A DNA stretch of 64,000 bases, from assembly GCA_002352205.1 (NCBI GenBank), contig DEHZ01000013.1, positions 62,001-126,000 on the forward strand, given 5' to 3'. The stretch's first letter is position 1. Every line of letters begins with the position of its first letter. The position numbers were made by a program, and so were the translations under genes. Of this stretch, positions 26,652 to 37,500 are shown piece by piece. Origin of the DNA: Flavobacterium sp. UBA2787. Lineage in GTDB: Bacteria > Bacteroidota > Bacteroidia > Flavobacteriales > Flavobacteriaceae. The notes under the pieces were generated by a model. That model searched no databases and was not told where the DNA came from. It was given only the letters and a program-made list of their open reading frames with translations.

Positions 26652-27815
26652 TTACTGTGACTGACCACTGATTACTCTTATGCTATTCTTCACTTCCTCC
26701 GCAACTCTTCTCGCTGCCACCATATCTTCATTCACAATCGTTACGTGACCCATTTTGCGGAAAGGTCGTGTTTCTCTCTTGCCGTAAATATGAGGAGTTA
26801 CTCCATCAATCGACATAATTTTTTCGATGTTTTCATAAACTACTTGACCGGAGAAACCTTCTTCACCCACCAAATTTACCATAATTCCGGCAACTTTGCT
26901 AGCTGTATTTCCCAAAGGTAAATCTAAAATGGCACGAAGATGATTTTCAAATTGCGAAGTATAACTAGCTTCAATGCTGTAATGTCCAGAATTGTGGGGT
27001 CGTGGAGCTACTTCGTTGACTAAAATTTCATCATTTTCGGTTTGAAACATTTCTACCGCTAATAAACCAACATGATTGAATGATTCGGAAACTTTCAACG
27101 CAATTTCTTGAGCTTTTTGAGCCACTTTATCGTCAATTCGAGCTGGGCAAATCACATATTCTACTTGATTGGCTTCAGGGTGAAACTCCATCTCCACCAC
27201 AGGATATGTTTTGACTTCGCCCGAAACGGAACGAGCCACGATCACAGCTAACTCATTTTTAAACGGAACCATATCTTCAGCAATGCATTCTACATCAGGA
27301 AGTTTAACCAAATCTAACGCAGAACGACAAATTTTTACACCGGTTCCATCATAACCAAATTGAGCACATTTCCATACGAAAGGAAAATCTATTTCATCTT
27401 TTTTGATGGATTCCAATAATGATTTTAAACTCACAAATCGTTTGAAATTTGAAGTTGGAATGTCATTATCCGCATAATGATCCTTTTGTCTTCCTTTATT
27501 TTGAATTTGATGCAATGTTTTTGGGGAAGGATAAATCGGTAAACCTTCTTCTTCCAATTTAACAAGTGCTTCCAAATTTACATTTTCAATTTCAATCGTC
27601 AATAAATCAACCATTTTACCGAAACGATATAAGGTTTCAAAATGCATCAGACTTCCTTCAAAAAATTGATTGCAACCAAATTGTGCAGGAGCTTCCGGAC
27701 TTGGATCTAAAACAAAAGTTTGTATGTCAAATTTTCGAGTTTCAGCCAAAAGCATTTTGCCTAATTGGCCTCCTCCCAAAATACCTAATTTAAAATCGGA
27801 TGAAAAGTAGTTCAT
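26652..27815 (-). CDS. purK: 5-(carboxyamino)imidazole ribonucleotide synthase
   Basis: A 387-residue ATP-grasp enzyme that makes N5-CAIR from AIR, bicarbonate and ATP. The N-terminal GILGGGQLGKMLL (about 11-23), the ATP-grasp segment FVWKCAQFGYDGTG, and the C-terminal EVAPRPHNSGHYSIEA with its metal-binding region are all present. It is full length. TATCTTTG (27832-27839) just upstream of ATG 27815 is a good -7 box with a very short leader. It is probably transcribed together with purE. Confidence 0.96.
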   Translation of the reverse strand: MNYFSSDFKLGILGGGQLGKMLLAETRKFDIQTFVLDPSPEAPAQFGCNQFFEGSLMHFETLYRFGKMVDLLTIEIENVNLEALVKLEEEGLPIYPSPKTLHQIQNKGRQKDHYADNDIPTSNFKRFVSLKSLLESIKKDEIDFPFVWKCAQFGYDGTGVKICRSALDLVKLPDVECIAEDMVPFKNELAVIVARSVSGEVKTYPVVEMEFHPEANQVEYVICPARIDDKVAQKAQEIALKVSESFNHVGLLAVEMFQTENDEILVNEVAPRPHNSGHYSIEASYTSQFENHLRAILDLPLGNTASKVAGIMVNLVGEEGFSGQVVYENIEKIMSIDGVTPHIYGKRETRPFRKMGHVTIVNEDMVAARRVAEEVKNSIRVISGQSQ

Positions 27816-27831
27816 TGTGTTGTTGTTTGGG

Positions 27832-27839
27832 CAAAGATA
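27832..27839 (-). promoter_or_regulatory. -7 box upstream of purK
   Basis: TATCTTTG on the minus strand, 17 nt before the purK start codon. Confidence 0.5.
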
Positions 27840-27863
27840 AGTAACAATTTATTGAATGAAAAG

Positions 27864-28409
27864 TTATTTCAGTCGTTTCAAAATATTCCTCGCCGCCGCC
27901 TTATAACCCGCAGAATGATTTGAATAATCCTGACTTAAAATTGGTTTTAATTCCTCATAAATCCAATCATATTTTTTTCCTAAAACAAATAATGCTTTCA
28001 TTGCGTATGCTTTTGAAGCTACTTTTTCGTCTTGAATTAATCGGTCAATCAACGCTTCAATCAGAATGTGTTCTTGCTCTTTGGTCAAATTAATTCCGTT
28101 TTTTCGATGATTGCTTTTAGTTAAAAACATTGCAATTCGAGTGGCAGGTCGCAACGAAGAATCATTTTTGATTTTAGGTAACACTTCGCAAAATTCATCA
28201 ATATAAGGAACTAGCAATTTCAACTTTTTTTCACCTACCAAATCCAAACTCCAAAAGGCTTTGACGTGTAATTCATGCGAAATATCAAAAGCAATCGAAA
28301 TCAATTCTTTCAAATTTTCTTCACTTTTCATGGCAAAATTACTCACCATAACTCGGCTTTTCACATGAGCAGTGCTTCCTTCTATTTTTTGATATATCAT
28401 TGAATTCAT
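27864..28409 (-). CDS. Helical-repeat (HEAT-like) protein of unknown function
   Basis: A 181-residue all-helical protein. Helix pairs such as LKELISIAFDISHELHVKAFWSLDLV and ALIDRLIQDEKVASKAYAMKAL resemble HEAT/armadillo-like repeats. There is no signal peptide or catalytic motif. It sits next to purK on the same strand, 48 nt apart. Whether it belongs to purine metabolism is unknown. A second ATG three codons in (28400) is an alternative start. Confidence 0.7.
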   Translation of the reverse strand: MNSMIYQKIEGSTAHVKSRVMVSNFAMKSEENLKELISIAFDISHELHVKAFWSLDLVGEKKLKLLVPYIDEFCEVLPKIKNDSSLRPATRIAMFLTKSNHRKNGINLTKEQEHILIEALIDRLIQDEKVASKAYAMKALFVLGKKYDWIYEELKPILSQDYSNHSAGYKAAARNILKRLK

Positions 28410-28473
28410 TCGGTAAATATACCAATTTTACAAAAAAGTCGGAATTCTTACTTCGTAATACTGAAGACTTCCT

Positions 28474-28481
28474 TAAATTTG
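28474..28481 (+). promoter_or_regulatory. -7 box upstream of hpt
   Basis: TAAATTTG on the plus strand, 22 nt before the hpt ATG. A TTCG near 28452 could serve as a weak -33. Confidence 0.5.
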
Positions 28482-28503
28482 CACTTTATTAAAAACCACA
28501 ACT

Positions 28504-29034
28504 ATGATACACCTTCACGACAAAACATTTGTACCGTTTATTTCTTCGGAAGAATTAAATTTTGCAATTAAAAATTTAGCCAAACAAATGGACGATGATT
28601 TTTTTGATGAAGTGCCCGTTTTTGTTGGAGTTTTAAACGGAGCTTTTATGGTTTTGTCCGATTTAATGAAAGAATATCGTGGAATGTGTGAAGTAAGTTT
28701 TGTAAAGATGACTTCTTATGAAGGAACGCAAACCACCAATGAAGTAAAACAATTGATCGGTTTAAACCAAAATTTAGAAGGTAGAACGGTTGTCATTGTT
28801 GAAGATATCATCGATACAGGAAACACAATCGAAGAATTAAAATCAATTTTTAAAGATCAAAATGTAAAACATCTAAAAATTGCCACTTTGTTTTTGAAAC
28901 CGGATGCATACAAAAAAGACATCAAAATTGATTATGTCGGAATTCGAATTCCAAACAAATTCATCGTAGGTTATGGTCTTGATTATGATGGTTTGGGCAG
29001 AAATTTGCCAGACGTATATCAACTTGCAGAATAA
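28504..29034 (+). CDS. hpt: Hypoxanthine phosphoribosyltransferase
   Basis: A 176-residue type I phosphoribosyltransferase that salvages hypoxanthine (and probably guanine) with PRPP. The PRPP loop VVIVEDIIDTGNT is at residues 96-108. The flexible-loop region KMTSYEGTQTT is at about 68-78, and GVLNGAFMVLSDL precedes it. It lies 36 nt upstream of adk on the same strand, a purine-related pair likely transcribed together. Confidence 0.94.
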   Translation: MIHLHDKTFVPFISSEELNFAIKNLAKQMDDDFFDEVPVFVGVLNGAFMVLSDLMKEYRGMCEVSFVKMTSYEGTQTTNEVKQLIGLNQNLEGRTVVIVEDIIDTGNTIEELKSIFKDQNVKHLKIATLFLKPDAYKKDIKIDYVGIRIPNKFIVGYGLDYDGLGRNLPDVYQLAE

Positions 29035-29070
29035 CTCTAAAAATCTAACTATCTAACAATCCACATTAAA

Positions 29071-29646
29071 ATGATTAACATCGTTCTTTTCGGAAAACCG
29101 GGTGCAGGAAAAGGCACACAAGCTGAATTTTTAAAAGAAAAATACAATTTAACGCATTTATCAACCGGAGATATTTTTCGATTCAATATTAAAAACGACA
29201 CCGATTTAGGGAAATTAGCCAAAACATTTATGGACAAAGGCGATTTAGTTCCTGATGAAGTGACCATTCAAATGTTGCAAAGCGAAGTAGATAATAATCC
29301 AGATTCTGCCGGATTTTTATTTGATGGTTTCCCAAGAACAATTGCTCAAGCCGAAGCGTTGGATGCTTTTTTAGAATCTAAAAATCAAGAAATTACAGCA
29401 ACGGTAGCATTAGAAGCTGATGATGAAATTTTGGTTCAACGCTTATTAAAAAGAGGAATAACTTCCGGAAGAGCAGACGATCAGGACGAAGAAAAAATTA
29501 GAAATCGTTACCAAGAATACAATGAAAAAACAGCTCCGTTAATGGAATATTACAATCAACAAGGTAAATTTCATTCGGTAGACGGAATAGGTTCAATTAC
29601 AGAAGTAAACGAACGATTGAATTTTGTATTCGATAACTTGAAATAA
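29071..29646 (+). CDS. adk: Adenylate kinase
   Basis: A 191-residue adenylate kinase that interconverts ATP, AMP and ADP. The Walker A loop GKPGAGKGT is at residues 8-16, the AMP-binding STGDIFR follows near 32, FLFDGFPRT is near 84, and the LID has RGITSGRADDQDEEKI. The short LID without zinc cysteines matches Bacteroidota enzymes. Its 36-nt leader from hpt has ATCTAAC-type word repeats. It probably belongs to an hpt-adk unit ending at the hairpin near 29707. Confidence 0.95.
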   Translation: MINIVLFGKPGAGKGTQAEFLKEKYNLTHLSTGDIFRFNIKNDTDLGKLAKTFMDKGDLVPDEVTIQMLQSEVDNNPDSAGFLFDGFPRTIAQAEALDAFLESKNQEITATVALEADDEILVQRLLKRGITSGRADDQDEEKIRNRYQEYNEKTAPLMEYYNQQGKFHSVDGIGSITEVNERLNFVFDNLK

Positions 29647-29706
29647 ATACTTATTTATCTAAAAATTGGCAAATTAGTGCTGTTTTTTTTAGATATTTGC
29701 AAAATT

Positions 29707-29750
29707 AAAAGGAGCTTCATCCGGTTCATCGGAATTGTTGCTCTTTTTTT
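29707..29750 (+). terminator. Terminator after adk
   Basis: AAAAGGAGC (29707-29715) pairs with GCTCTTTTT (from 29740) with one G-U. A small inner CCG/CGG hairpin and a following T run are present. Confidence 0.5.
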
Positions 29751-29764
29751 GGTAAATAACACAT

Positions 29765-31039
29765 ATGGAAATTTTAATAATTTTATTTTTAATTTTATTG
29801 AATGGTATTTTTTCGATGTCCGAAATTGCACTAATTTCAGCTAGAAAAAGTCGTTTAGAAACTGCCGCTAAAAAAGGAAATCCTGCCGCAAAAGTAGCAT
29901 TGGATTTGGCGAATTCTCCCAATAAATTTTTGTCAACCGTTCAAATCGGAATCACGTTAATCGGGATTTTAACCGGTATTTATTCGGGTGATAAAATTAC
30001 AACTGATGTAAAAACATTTGTAGCCGGTTTTGAAATTTTAAAACCGTATGCGGATTCTATCGCGGTTGGAATTGTTGTTGTTGTTTTGACCTTCTTTTCA
30101 CTCGTTTTGGGTGAATTAGTTCCAAAAAGAATCGGTTTAAATTATCCTGAAACAATCGCAAAAGCAGTGGCTGTTCCGATGAAAATTGTATCAAAAATTA
30201 CAGCTCCGTTCATTTGGCTTTTGACGATTTCTACTGAATTTATTTTAGATTTATTCAGAATCAAACCTAACGCTGACGGAAAAGTAACAGAAGAAGAAAT
30301 AAAAGCAATAATTAAAGAAGGTACAGAAGTAGGCGAAGTTCAGGAAATTGAGCAAGACATTGTTGAACGTGTTTTTCATATTGGTGATCGAAAAGTGAAC
30401 TCGTTAATGACACATCGTTCTTCGGTTGATTATCTTTCATTAAATGATTCGATGAGTGAATTAAAAGCAAAAGTATTAGAGGATTTACATTCATTTTATC
30501 CGGTTTGTAAAGAGAATTTGGATGAATTAGAGGGTATCGTATTACTAAAAGACTTGTTTACAATTTTTGAAAAAGGTGAATTTGATTTAAAAGCAATAAT
30601 TAAAGAACCTGTTTATTTAATTGAACATACATCTGCCTACAAGGCTCTTGAAATTTTTAAGAAATCGAAAGTCCATTATGCGTTAATTGTTGATGAACAC
30701 GGTGTTTTTCAAGGAATAATCACGTTGAATGATATTTTAGAAGCGTTGGTTGGAGATGCGTCCGATTTTTATGAAGAAGAATTTAAATTAGTCTCTCGTG
30801 AAGACGGAAGTTGGTTAGTTGACGGACATTATTCGCTTCACGACTTTTTAACTTATTTTGATATGGATGAGCATATTAACGATTATGATGTAACAACAGT
30901 AAGCGGATTTATCATCACCGAATTAGGAAATATTCCAAAACAAGGACAAAAATTAATTTGGAACAAACTGGAATTTGAAGTAATTGATATGGATGGCGTT
31001 AAAATTGATAAAATCCTAATCAATAACTTAAAAGAATAA
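29765..31039 (+). CDS. Hemolysin-family / CNNM-like transporter (DUF21, CBS pair, CorC/HlyC domain)
   Basis: A 424-residue membrane protein of the TlyC/CorC/CNNM family. An N-terminal DUF21 module has about four helices and the motifs SMSEIALISARKSRLE and VLGELVPKRIGL. A CBS-domain pair spans about 205-335 (LMTHRSSVDYLSL; ALIVDEHGVFQGIITLNDILEAL), and a C-terminal CorC/HlyC domain ends the protein. Family members are implicated in magnesium or cobalt efflux, and the older hemolysin label is historical. It lies between adk and obgE, with its own upstream terminator separating it from adk. Confidence 0.9.
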   Translation: MEILIILFLILLNGIFSMSEIALISARKSRLETAAKKGNPAAKVALDLANSPNKFLSTVQIGITLIGILTGIYSGDKITTDVKTFVAGFEILKPYADSIAVGIVVVVLTFFSLVLGELVPKRIGLNYPETIAKAVAVPMKIVSKITAPFIWLLTISTEFILDLFRIKPNADGKVTEEEIKAIIKEGTEVGEVQEIEQDIVERVFHIGDRKVNSLMTHRSSVDYLSLNDSMSELKAKVLEDLHSFYPVCKENLDELEGIVLLKDLFTIFEKGEFDLKAIIKEPVYLIEHTSAYKALEIFKKSKVHYALIVDEHGVFQGIITLNDILEALVGDASDFYEEEFKLVSREDGSWLVDGHYSLHDFLTYFDMDEHINDYDVTTVSGFIITELGNIPKQGQKLIWNKLEFEVIDMDGVKIDKILINNLKE

Positions 31040-31136
31040 AGAATTAGTGGTCGGTTTTCAGTTTTTGTAATCAGTTAATTAATTTTCAGATAACAGATAA
31101 CAGATTGCAGACAACCGACAACAGAAAATAGAAAAA

Positions 31137-32141
31137 ATGACAGAGGGAAATTTTGTAGACTACGTAAAAATATATGTTTCATCCGGAAAAGGTGGGAAGG
31201 GTTCATCGCATCTTCACCGTGAAAAATTCATTGAAAAAGGTGGTCCCGATGGTGGTGATGGTGGTCGAGGTGGTCACGTTTATTTAAAAGGAAACAAAAG
31301 TCTTTGGACATTATTTCATTTGAAATTCGTTAAGCATATTCGTGCCGGACACGGTGGTGATGGTGGAAGCTCAAGAAGTACCGGACACGATGGAGAAGAT
31401 AAATTTGTTGAAGTTCCACTGGGAACAGTAGTTCGCGATCAAGAAACAGGGGAAATTTTGTTTGAAATTACCGAGCACGATGAAGTTAAAATCATCGCTA
31501 AAGGTGGAAAAGGCGGATTAGGAAACTGGAATTTTCGTTCGTCAACCAATCAAACACCACGTTATGCTCAGCCCGGAATGCCTGTGGAAGAAGTCGATGT
31601 GACGTTAGAATTAAAAGTTTTAGCCGATGTTGGGTTAGTAGGTTTTCCAAACGCTGGAAAGTCAACGTTACTTTCGGTGATGACTTCGGCTAAACCAAAA
31701 ATTGCAGATTATCCATTTACAACGTTAAAACCTAATTTAGGAATTGTGTCATACAGAGATTTTCAATCGTTTGTAATGGCCGATATTCCCGGAATTATTG
31801 AAGGTGCTGCCGAAGGAAAAGGACTTGGACATTATTTTTTACGTCATATCGAACGAAATTCAATTTTACTGTTTTTAGTTCCTGCCGATGCTGCGGATAT
31901 CAAAAAAGAGTACGAAATTTTGTTGGATGAACTTCGTCGATACAATCCTGAAATGTTGGATAAAGACCGAATTTTAGTTGTTTCCAAATGCGATATGTTG
32001 GATGATGAACTAAAAGGAGAACTTGAAAAACAAATGAAAAAAGAGTTCAAAGGAGTGAAATATCATTTCATATCTTCTGTTGCCCAACAAGGTTTACAGG
32101 AATTAAAAGATATGTTGTGGAAAATGTTGAACGAAGAATAA
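31137..32141 (+). CDS. obgE: GTPase ObgE/CgtA
   Basis: A 334-residue Obg GTPase involved in large ribosomal subunit assembly and stress control. The glycine-rich Obg fold occupies residues 1-158 ([30 protein letters not shown]). The G domain follows with G1 GFPNAGKST at 169-177, G3 DIPGI and G4 SKCD. There is no long C-terminal OCT extension, as is common in Bacteroidota. The leader contains AACAGATAACAGAT-type word repeats. A strong terminator follows. Confidence 0.95.
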   Translation: MTEGNFVDYVKIYVSSGKGGKGSSHLHREKFIEKGGPDGGDGGRGGHVYLKGNKSLWTLFHLKFVKHIRAGHGGDGGSSRSTGHDGEDKFVEVPLGTVVRDQETGEILFEITEHDEVKIIAKGGKGGLGNWNFRSSTNQTPRYAQPGMPVEEVDVTLELKVLADVGLVGFPNAGKSTLLSVMTSAKPKIADYPFTTLKPNLGIVSYRDFQSFVMADIPGIIEGAAEGKGLGHYFLRHIERNSILLFLVPADAADIKKEYEILLDELRRYNPEMLDKDRILVVSKCDMLDDELKGELEKQMKKEFKGVKYHFISSVAQQGLQELKDMLWKMLNEE

Positions 32142-32163
32142 TTAAAAATTATATATTTCTTAC

Positions 32164-32192
32164 AAAAGCATCCCTAATCGGATGCTTTTTTT
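32164..32192 (+). terminator. Terminator after obgE
   Basis: AAAAGCATCC, loop CTAATC, GGATGCTTTT and further T residues. Confidence 0.85.
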
Positions 32193-32308
32193 ATGGAATT
32201 CTAAAAATTAAGTTAAAAAATACGATATCGTTGTAGTTTTTAAGTCAAAAATCAAGTGGGAAAACACAAAAAAAAGTATATTCGCAAACATTAAAAATTA
32301 ATCAAAAA

Positions 32309-34456
32309 ATGAAAAAAATTATTTTAAGTTTTGTGGCATTAATCGCTTTTGCTCCGGCAACCGTTTTTGCTAACGAAGGTATGTGGTTTTTGATGCATAT
32401 TCAACGTCTAAATCAACGTGATATGCAAAAAATGGGATTGCAATTAACCGCAGAAGAAATTTATAGCGTTAACAATTCCAGTTTAAAAGATGCAATCGTT
32501 CAATTTAATGGTGGATGTACGGCAGAAATGATTTCCAAAGACGGTTTGGTTTTAACCAATCACCACTGTGGATATGATGCAATTGCTGAATTATCTTCGC
32601 CTGAAAGCAACTATTTAAGGGATGGATTTTGGGCTCAAAACCGCAAAGCCGAATTAAAACCAAAAAGTTTGTTCGTTCGTTTTTTCGTACGTATGGACGA
32701 TGTAACCAAACGAATTTTAGGTGTTGTAAATGATAAAATGACCGAAGCAGAACGTGAAGCGGCAATCAATCAGGAAACAGCAAAAATTCAAAAAGAAAAT
32801 GATGGTGGAGGGAAATATACTGTTTCTGTTCGTCCGTTTTTCCAAGGGAATGAATATTACTATTTTGTGTATGAAGATTTTACCGATGTTCGTTTAGTTG
32901 GAACTCCAACAGAAAGCATTGGAAAATTTGGGGGTGATACAGACAACTGGGAGTGGCCTCGTCACACAGGAGATTTCGCTTTGTTCAGAGTATATGCTGA
33001 TGCAAACGGAAGTCCTGCTACCTATTCAGAAAACAATGTTCCATTAAAACCAAAACACCATTTACCAATCAGTTTAAAAGGTGTTCAGGAAAATGATTTT
33101 GCAATGATTTTAGGTTATCCGGGTCGTACAAACCGTTGGATGCCGGCTGAAGGAATTGAGCAAAACGTAAAATATGCCTATCCTGCTTGGGTTGAAGGTT
33201 CAAAAATGTCGATGGACAAAATGAAAACGCATATGGATAAAGACGATGCAGTTCGTTTAAAATATGCTTCAAAATATGCTTCAATCGCCAATTACTGGAA
33301 AAACAGACAAGGAATGATTGATGCTCTTTCTCAATTTAAAACAGCTGATTCTAAAAGAAAAGTTGAAAAGAAATTTGATAAATGGGCAAATAGCAAAGCA
33401 AACAAAGAAAAATACGGAACAGTTATAAAAGACATCAACGCTTATTATGCTTTAACAAATGAAAAAGCAAAGCACGATAATTATTTGATGACTTTCTTAC
33501 GTGGTTCTGCTTTTGGAGTTTTACCTGGTCGTTTAGGAACGCAACTTACCAATTATGCTAAAGCAGATGCTGCTCAAAGAACGCAAATGAAACCTCGTTT
33601 AGTAGAAATGATTGAAGGAACATTTGAAACCGTTTATTTGCCTGTTGAAAAAGACGTAATGGCTGGTCAATTATCACTTTATGCAGATAAAGGAAAAGGT
33701 TATGCATTGGCTCCAAGCGTTGCAGAATTAGTAGCAAACAAAACCGATTTGGCAAAATATGCTGCAAATGCAATTGATTTAAGTTTATTTACTTCAAAAG
33801 AACGTTTATTAGCCTTTTTAGAAATTCCGAATGTAGAATTAATCAATAACGATCCATTGTACAAATTGTCTTCGGATTTATTAGACCATTACAACAAAAA
33901 ATCGGACGAGTTAAAAGCTGCTGAAGAAAAATACCAATCAGGTTTCAGAAAATTAGTGGCTGGTTTACAAGAATCGAAATTAAGTCCGATTTTATATCCG
34001 GATGCCAATTCAACATTGCGTTTGTCTTATGGAAAAGTTCGTTCATTGCCGGCAGATAAGAGAAACGATGCAAAAATCAACAATTATACAACGTTGGAAG
34101 GAATGGTGAAAAAGCACAAAGCAGGTGATCCAGAGTTTGATTTATCTCAACCTTTGATTGATTTGTATAACAAAAAAGATTTCGGTCAATATGCTGATAA
34201 AGCTGGATATATGCCGGTAAATTTCCTTTCAGATAACGATATTACAGGAGGAAATTCAGGTTCTCCGGTATTGAATGGAAAAGGAGAATTAATCGGATTA
34301 GCATTTGACGGAAACATCGAAGCGATGGCTGGCGACGTTATTTTTGATGACAAATTACAAAGAACAATTAATGTAGATATCCGTTTCGTATTATTCATTA
34401 TCGAGAAATATGCCGGAGCAAAACATATTATTGACGAGTTAACTATCGTTAAATAA
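32309..34456 (+). CDS. S46 family dipeptidyl-peptidase (DPP7-like)
   Basis: A 715-residue exported serine exopeptidase. A signal peptide ends at about residue 21 (TVFA-NEGMW). The S46 triad is visible: His in TNHHCG (83-88), Asp222 in HTGDF, and Ser650 in TGGNSGSP. Eighteen residues after the catalytic serine is a glycine (FDGN). DPP11 enzymes carry arginine there for acidic P1 residues, so a DPP7-like preference for hydrophobic P1 residues is inferred. Such enzymes clip dipeptides from oligopeptides in the periplasm, feeding peptide uptake. A TATATTCG box near 32277 is a weak promoter candidate. Confidence 0.93.
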   Translation: MKKIILSFVALIAFAPATVFANEGMWFLMHIQRLNQRDMQKMGLQLTAEEIYSVNNSSLKDAIVQFNGGCTAEMISKDGLVLTNHHCGYDAIAELSSPESNYLRDGFWAQNRKAELKPKSLFVRFFVRMDDVTKRILGVVNDKMTEAEREAAINQETAKIQKENDGGGKYTVSVRPFFQGNEYYYFVYEDFTDVRLVGTPTESIGKFGGDTDNWEWPRHTGDFALFRVYADANGSPATYSENNVPLKPKHHLPISLKGVQENDFAMILGYPGRTNRWMPAEGIEQNVKYAYPAWVEGSKMSMDKMKTHMDKDDAVRLKYASKYASIANYWKNRQGMIDALSQFKTADSKRKVEKKFDKWANSKANKEKYGTVIKDINAYYALTNEKAKHDNYLMTFLRGSAFGVLPGRLGTQLTNYAKADAAQRTQMKPRLVEMIEGTFETVYLPVEKDVMAGQLSLYADKGKGYALAPSVAELVANKTDLAKYAANAIDLSLFTSKERLLAFLEIPNVELINNDPLYKLSSDLLDHYNKKSDELKAAEEKYQSGFRKLVAGLQESKLSPILYPDANSTLRLSYGKVRSLPADKRNDAKINNYTTLEGMVKKHKAGDPEFDLSQPLIDLYNKKDFGQYADKAGYMPVNFLSDNDITGGNSGSPVLNGKGELIGLAFDGNIEAMAGDVIFDDKLQRTINVDIRFVLFIIEKYAGAKHIIDELTIVK

Positions 34457-34479
34457 GGATTAATATTAATTCAATTAAA

Positions 34480-34511
34480 AAATCTGCTTCAGAAATGGAG
34501 CAGATTTTTTT
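34480..34511. terminator. Terminator between convergent genes
   Basis: AAATCTGCT (34480-34488) pairs with AGCAGATTT (34499-34507), with A and T runs on either side. It can serve both the S46 gene and the convergent macroglobulin gene. Confidence 0.75.
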
Positions 34512-34528
34512 ATTATTAAATTTATGAA

Positions 34529-37500
34529 TTACTCAATTTTTACTTTGGTACTTATAGAATGAGCAGAAAATTCAGGAGCATACATACTTTGCAACGTTGA
34601 AATTCCGTCAATAAAACTACCGGAGTGATTGATGCGAACATCGTATTCCAAAACATAAGTTCCTTTCTTAATTGTGTCAAAGAAAAAGTGTGTAGCAACA
34701 TCTTTTGTACTACGATAAAAATGTAAACCATCTTTCCACTCATATTTCGAAATCACATCAACAGGTTCAAAACTCGAAGCTCTCAAGTCTTTTAAGTGAA
34801 CAAATTCGAGATCGTTTTCAGTTTTTAAAATTAATCTAATCGTAATTAAATCCCCTGGTTTTACTATTTCTTTGTTCAATTCAAGTAATTTATCTCCATC
34901 AGAAGATTTTACTTTTTTATATAAATTTTTAGTAATGGATAAAACCGCTGTACTGTCTGATTTGATGTTTTCTAAATTCTCAAAATATTGCCAATATAAA
35001 CCACCAAATCCAGCTACAGCCGATTTGTTTTCAACGGAAATAGAACCCATTTCTTTAGTAATTTCCTCTGCATTCCAATTCATTTTGATATAACCTGTTT
35101 CTGCTTCTTTATCTTTTTCAGATAATTTTTTGGTCAATATTTTTTCGTTACCAATTTTGAATTTTGTGTTGTCTAAACTATTTGTCCAATCTCTTCCTTG
35201 TAATAATAAAGCATAAACTGCTTCAGTAGTAGCTTTTGTAGTTGGCCAATTTTGTAATTGCTTTTGTTTAAGCAACCAAACTTTCATTTCATCGATATAT
35301 TTTTTATCTTTTTCAATTTCAGCAAAAGCTTCAATTAGTAAAGCTTGTGTTTCAATTGCCGATTGATACCAATAATATCCGTTTTTATTTTCAACCCAAT
35401 ACATACCAAAATCATCATTTCTTGCAACTGTTTCTTTTAAATTCGTTATAATTTTTTCAGCAAAATTTTTGTCTCCAAAACGATGCATCGTTAAAGCCAA
35501 AAGTGCTTTTTTGTATAACGAATACTGTAACCAATTCATTTTGAATTCTACTTTCTGAATAGTAATAATAGAGTCAATTTTCTTTGAAACAGGCATTTTT
35601 TCAATATAAAAACTTCGAGCATATAAATAATGTAAATTGGAATAGGTATAATAGTTTATACGTTCATTTTTTAAAGTACTGTTTTTGATAAAATTAGCAT
35701 CAAGATGTGGAACCGCTTTGGATGTAATTTTTTCAAATTTGGAAATGTTCCCAGGAAATAATTTTCCTAAATGACCCAGCCCGGCAACGATGTGTTGTGT
35801 GATAAACATATTTTCATCACCACCATCAAACCAAGGAAATGCACCAGATGGCAATTGTTTTTCTTCTAATTTTTTAAATGTATTTTCTTGTGATTCTTTC
35901 ATCTTATTCAAATCCATGAGCAAAGCCAATCGTTTGTTTTTCAATTCCTCACTTTCTGCATCCAAAAGCCATGGCGTTTCGTTTAACACAATGGATTTGA
36001 GTTCTTCATTTTGATTTAATTTTGAAACGGATGTTGGATTCTTTTTCCATGTTTCAAATAAAGCAGCAATTTTTGGGTTGCTGTTGATGATTTCTGTGGC
36101 AATGAAATTTCCGTAATACCTTGAAAAAGTCTGCTCTGCACATTCATGTTGAAATTCCATCAAATAGGGAAGTGATTGCAACGCCAACCAAGTTGGATTG
36201 GAAGTATATTCCAATGTAAATTGATGACTTTTTAAAGTTTCAGAGGAATTGTTTTTTAAGTTTTCAAAAACATATTCTTTCTTAGAATTTCCTTTCACCC
36301 AAATCGGAATACTTTCGGTGATTAGAATTTTATTGCTTAAAACTGGAAGAATATTTTCTTCACCATCCGAAAAATTACCTGATTTTGCTACAATTTTATA
36401 CTGTAAACCTTGCAACCCCTCCGGAATTGTAATTCTCCAAGTTACCGGAACACTTTCTTTTGGTTTGCAATCGAAATTTCGTGTGTTATTGTTGTTTAAT
36501 GCGATGCTGTCGATTGCTTTCATAGTAGTGGCATCAAATAGCATTAACATTGCAATTCCTGATTTTGTCTCATTTGTCATATTGACCACTTTAGCAGAAA
36601 TTGAAATGGTATCTTTTTCTCGCACAAATCGCGGCATATTAGTTTGAACCATCACATCTTTTTGAGAAATTATAGTCGATTCAAAATAGCCGGATTCTGC
36701 TTTTTTATTATGACCATATAAACGCAATTTCCAACTTGTTAATGATTCAGGATTCGTAAAATTGAAACTAAATTTTCCATCAGAGTCTGTTTTTAAATGT
36801 GGATAAAAGAAGGCTGTTTCATTAAAATTGGTTCGGGTTTTTACTTGAGCGAGTTCTTTTAAGGAGTTTTTAGTAGTGATAACTATCACTCCCGCTGCAC
36901 CTCTTGAACCATATAATGTGGTAGCAGAAGCATCTTTTAAAATACTCATGGAGGCTACATTTTCTGCTAGAAGTTTTGTGAAAGTTTCATCATCAACTAG
37001 AACTCCGTCAACTACATATAATGGATTTCTAGTGCCAGATAATGATGATGTGCCTCTAATCCTTACGCTAACCGAAGACCCAGGTTGACCGGAACCAGTT
37101 GATACAGTCAAACCAGTTACGTTACCTTGTAAAATTTCATCTAAATATGCTATTGGAACTTTCTCAATCTCATTGTTAATCACAGCAGTTGAATAAGCCA
37201 GCGTACTTTTTTTAGTTGAATTATAACCAACTACCACGACTTCATCTAAAAAAACATCCGTTTCTAACTCAATTTCATAAACTCTATTTTTATCAATTTG
37301 AACATGTTCCGATTTCATGCCAACATAATGAATCGCCAACACTTCTCCTTTTGCTGCTTCTATGCTAAAGTTGCCATCAAAATCTGTAGTTGTTCCACGA
37401 TTTGTTCCTTTAACCAGAACAGAAGCTCCCGGAAGTGGTAGTCCTGATTCAAATACAACTCCTGAAATATATTTAGCATTTTTAGGTGTTTCTGTAACTG

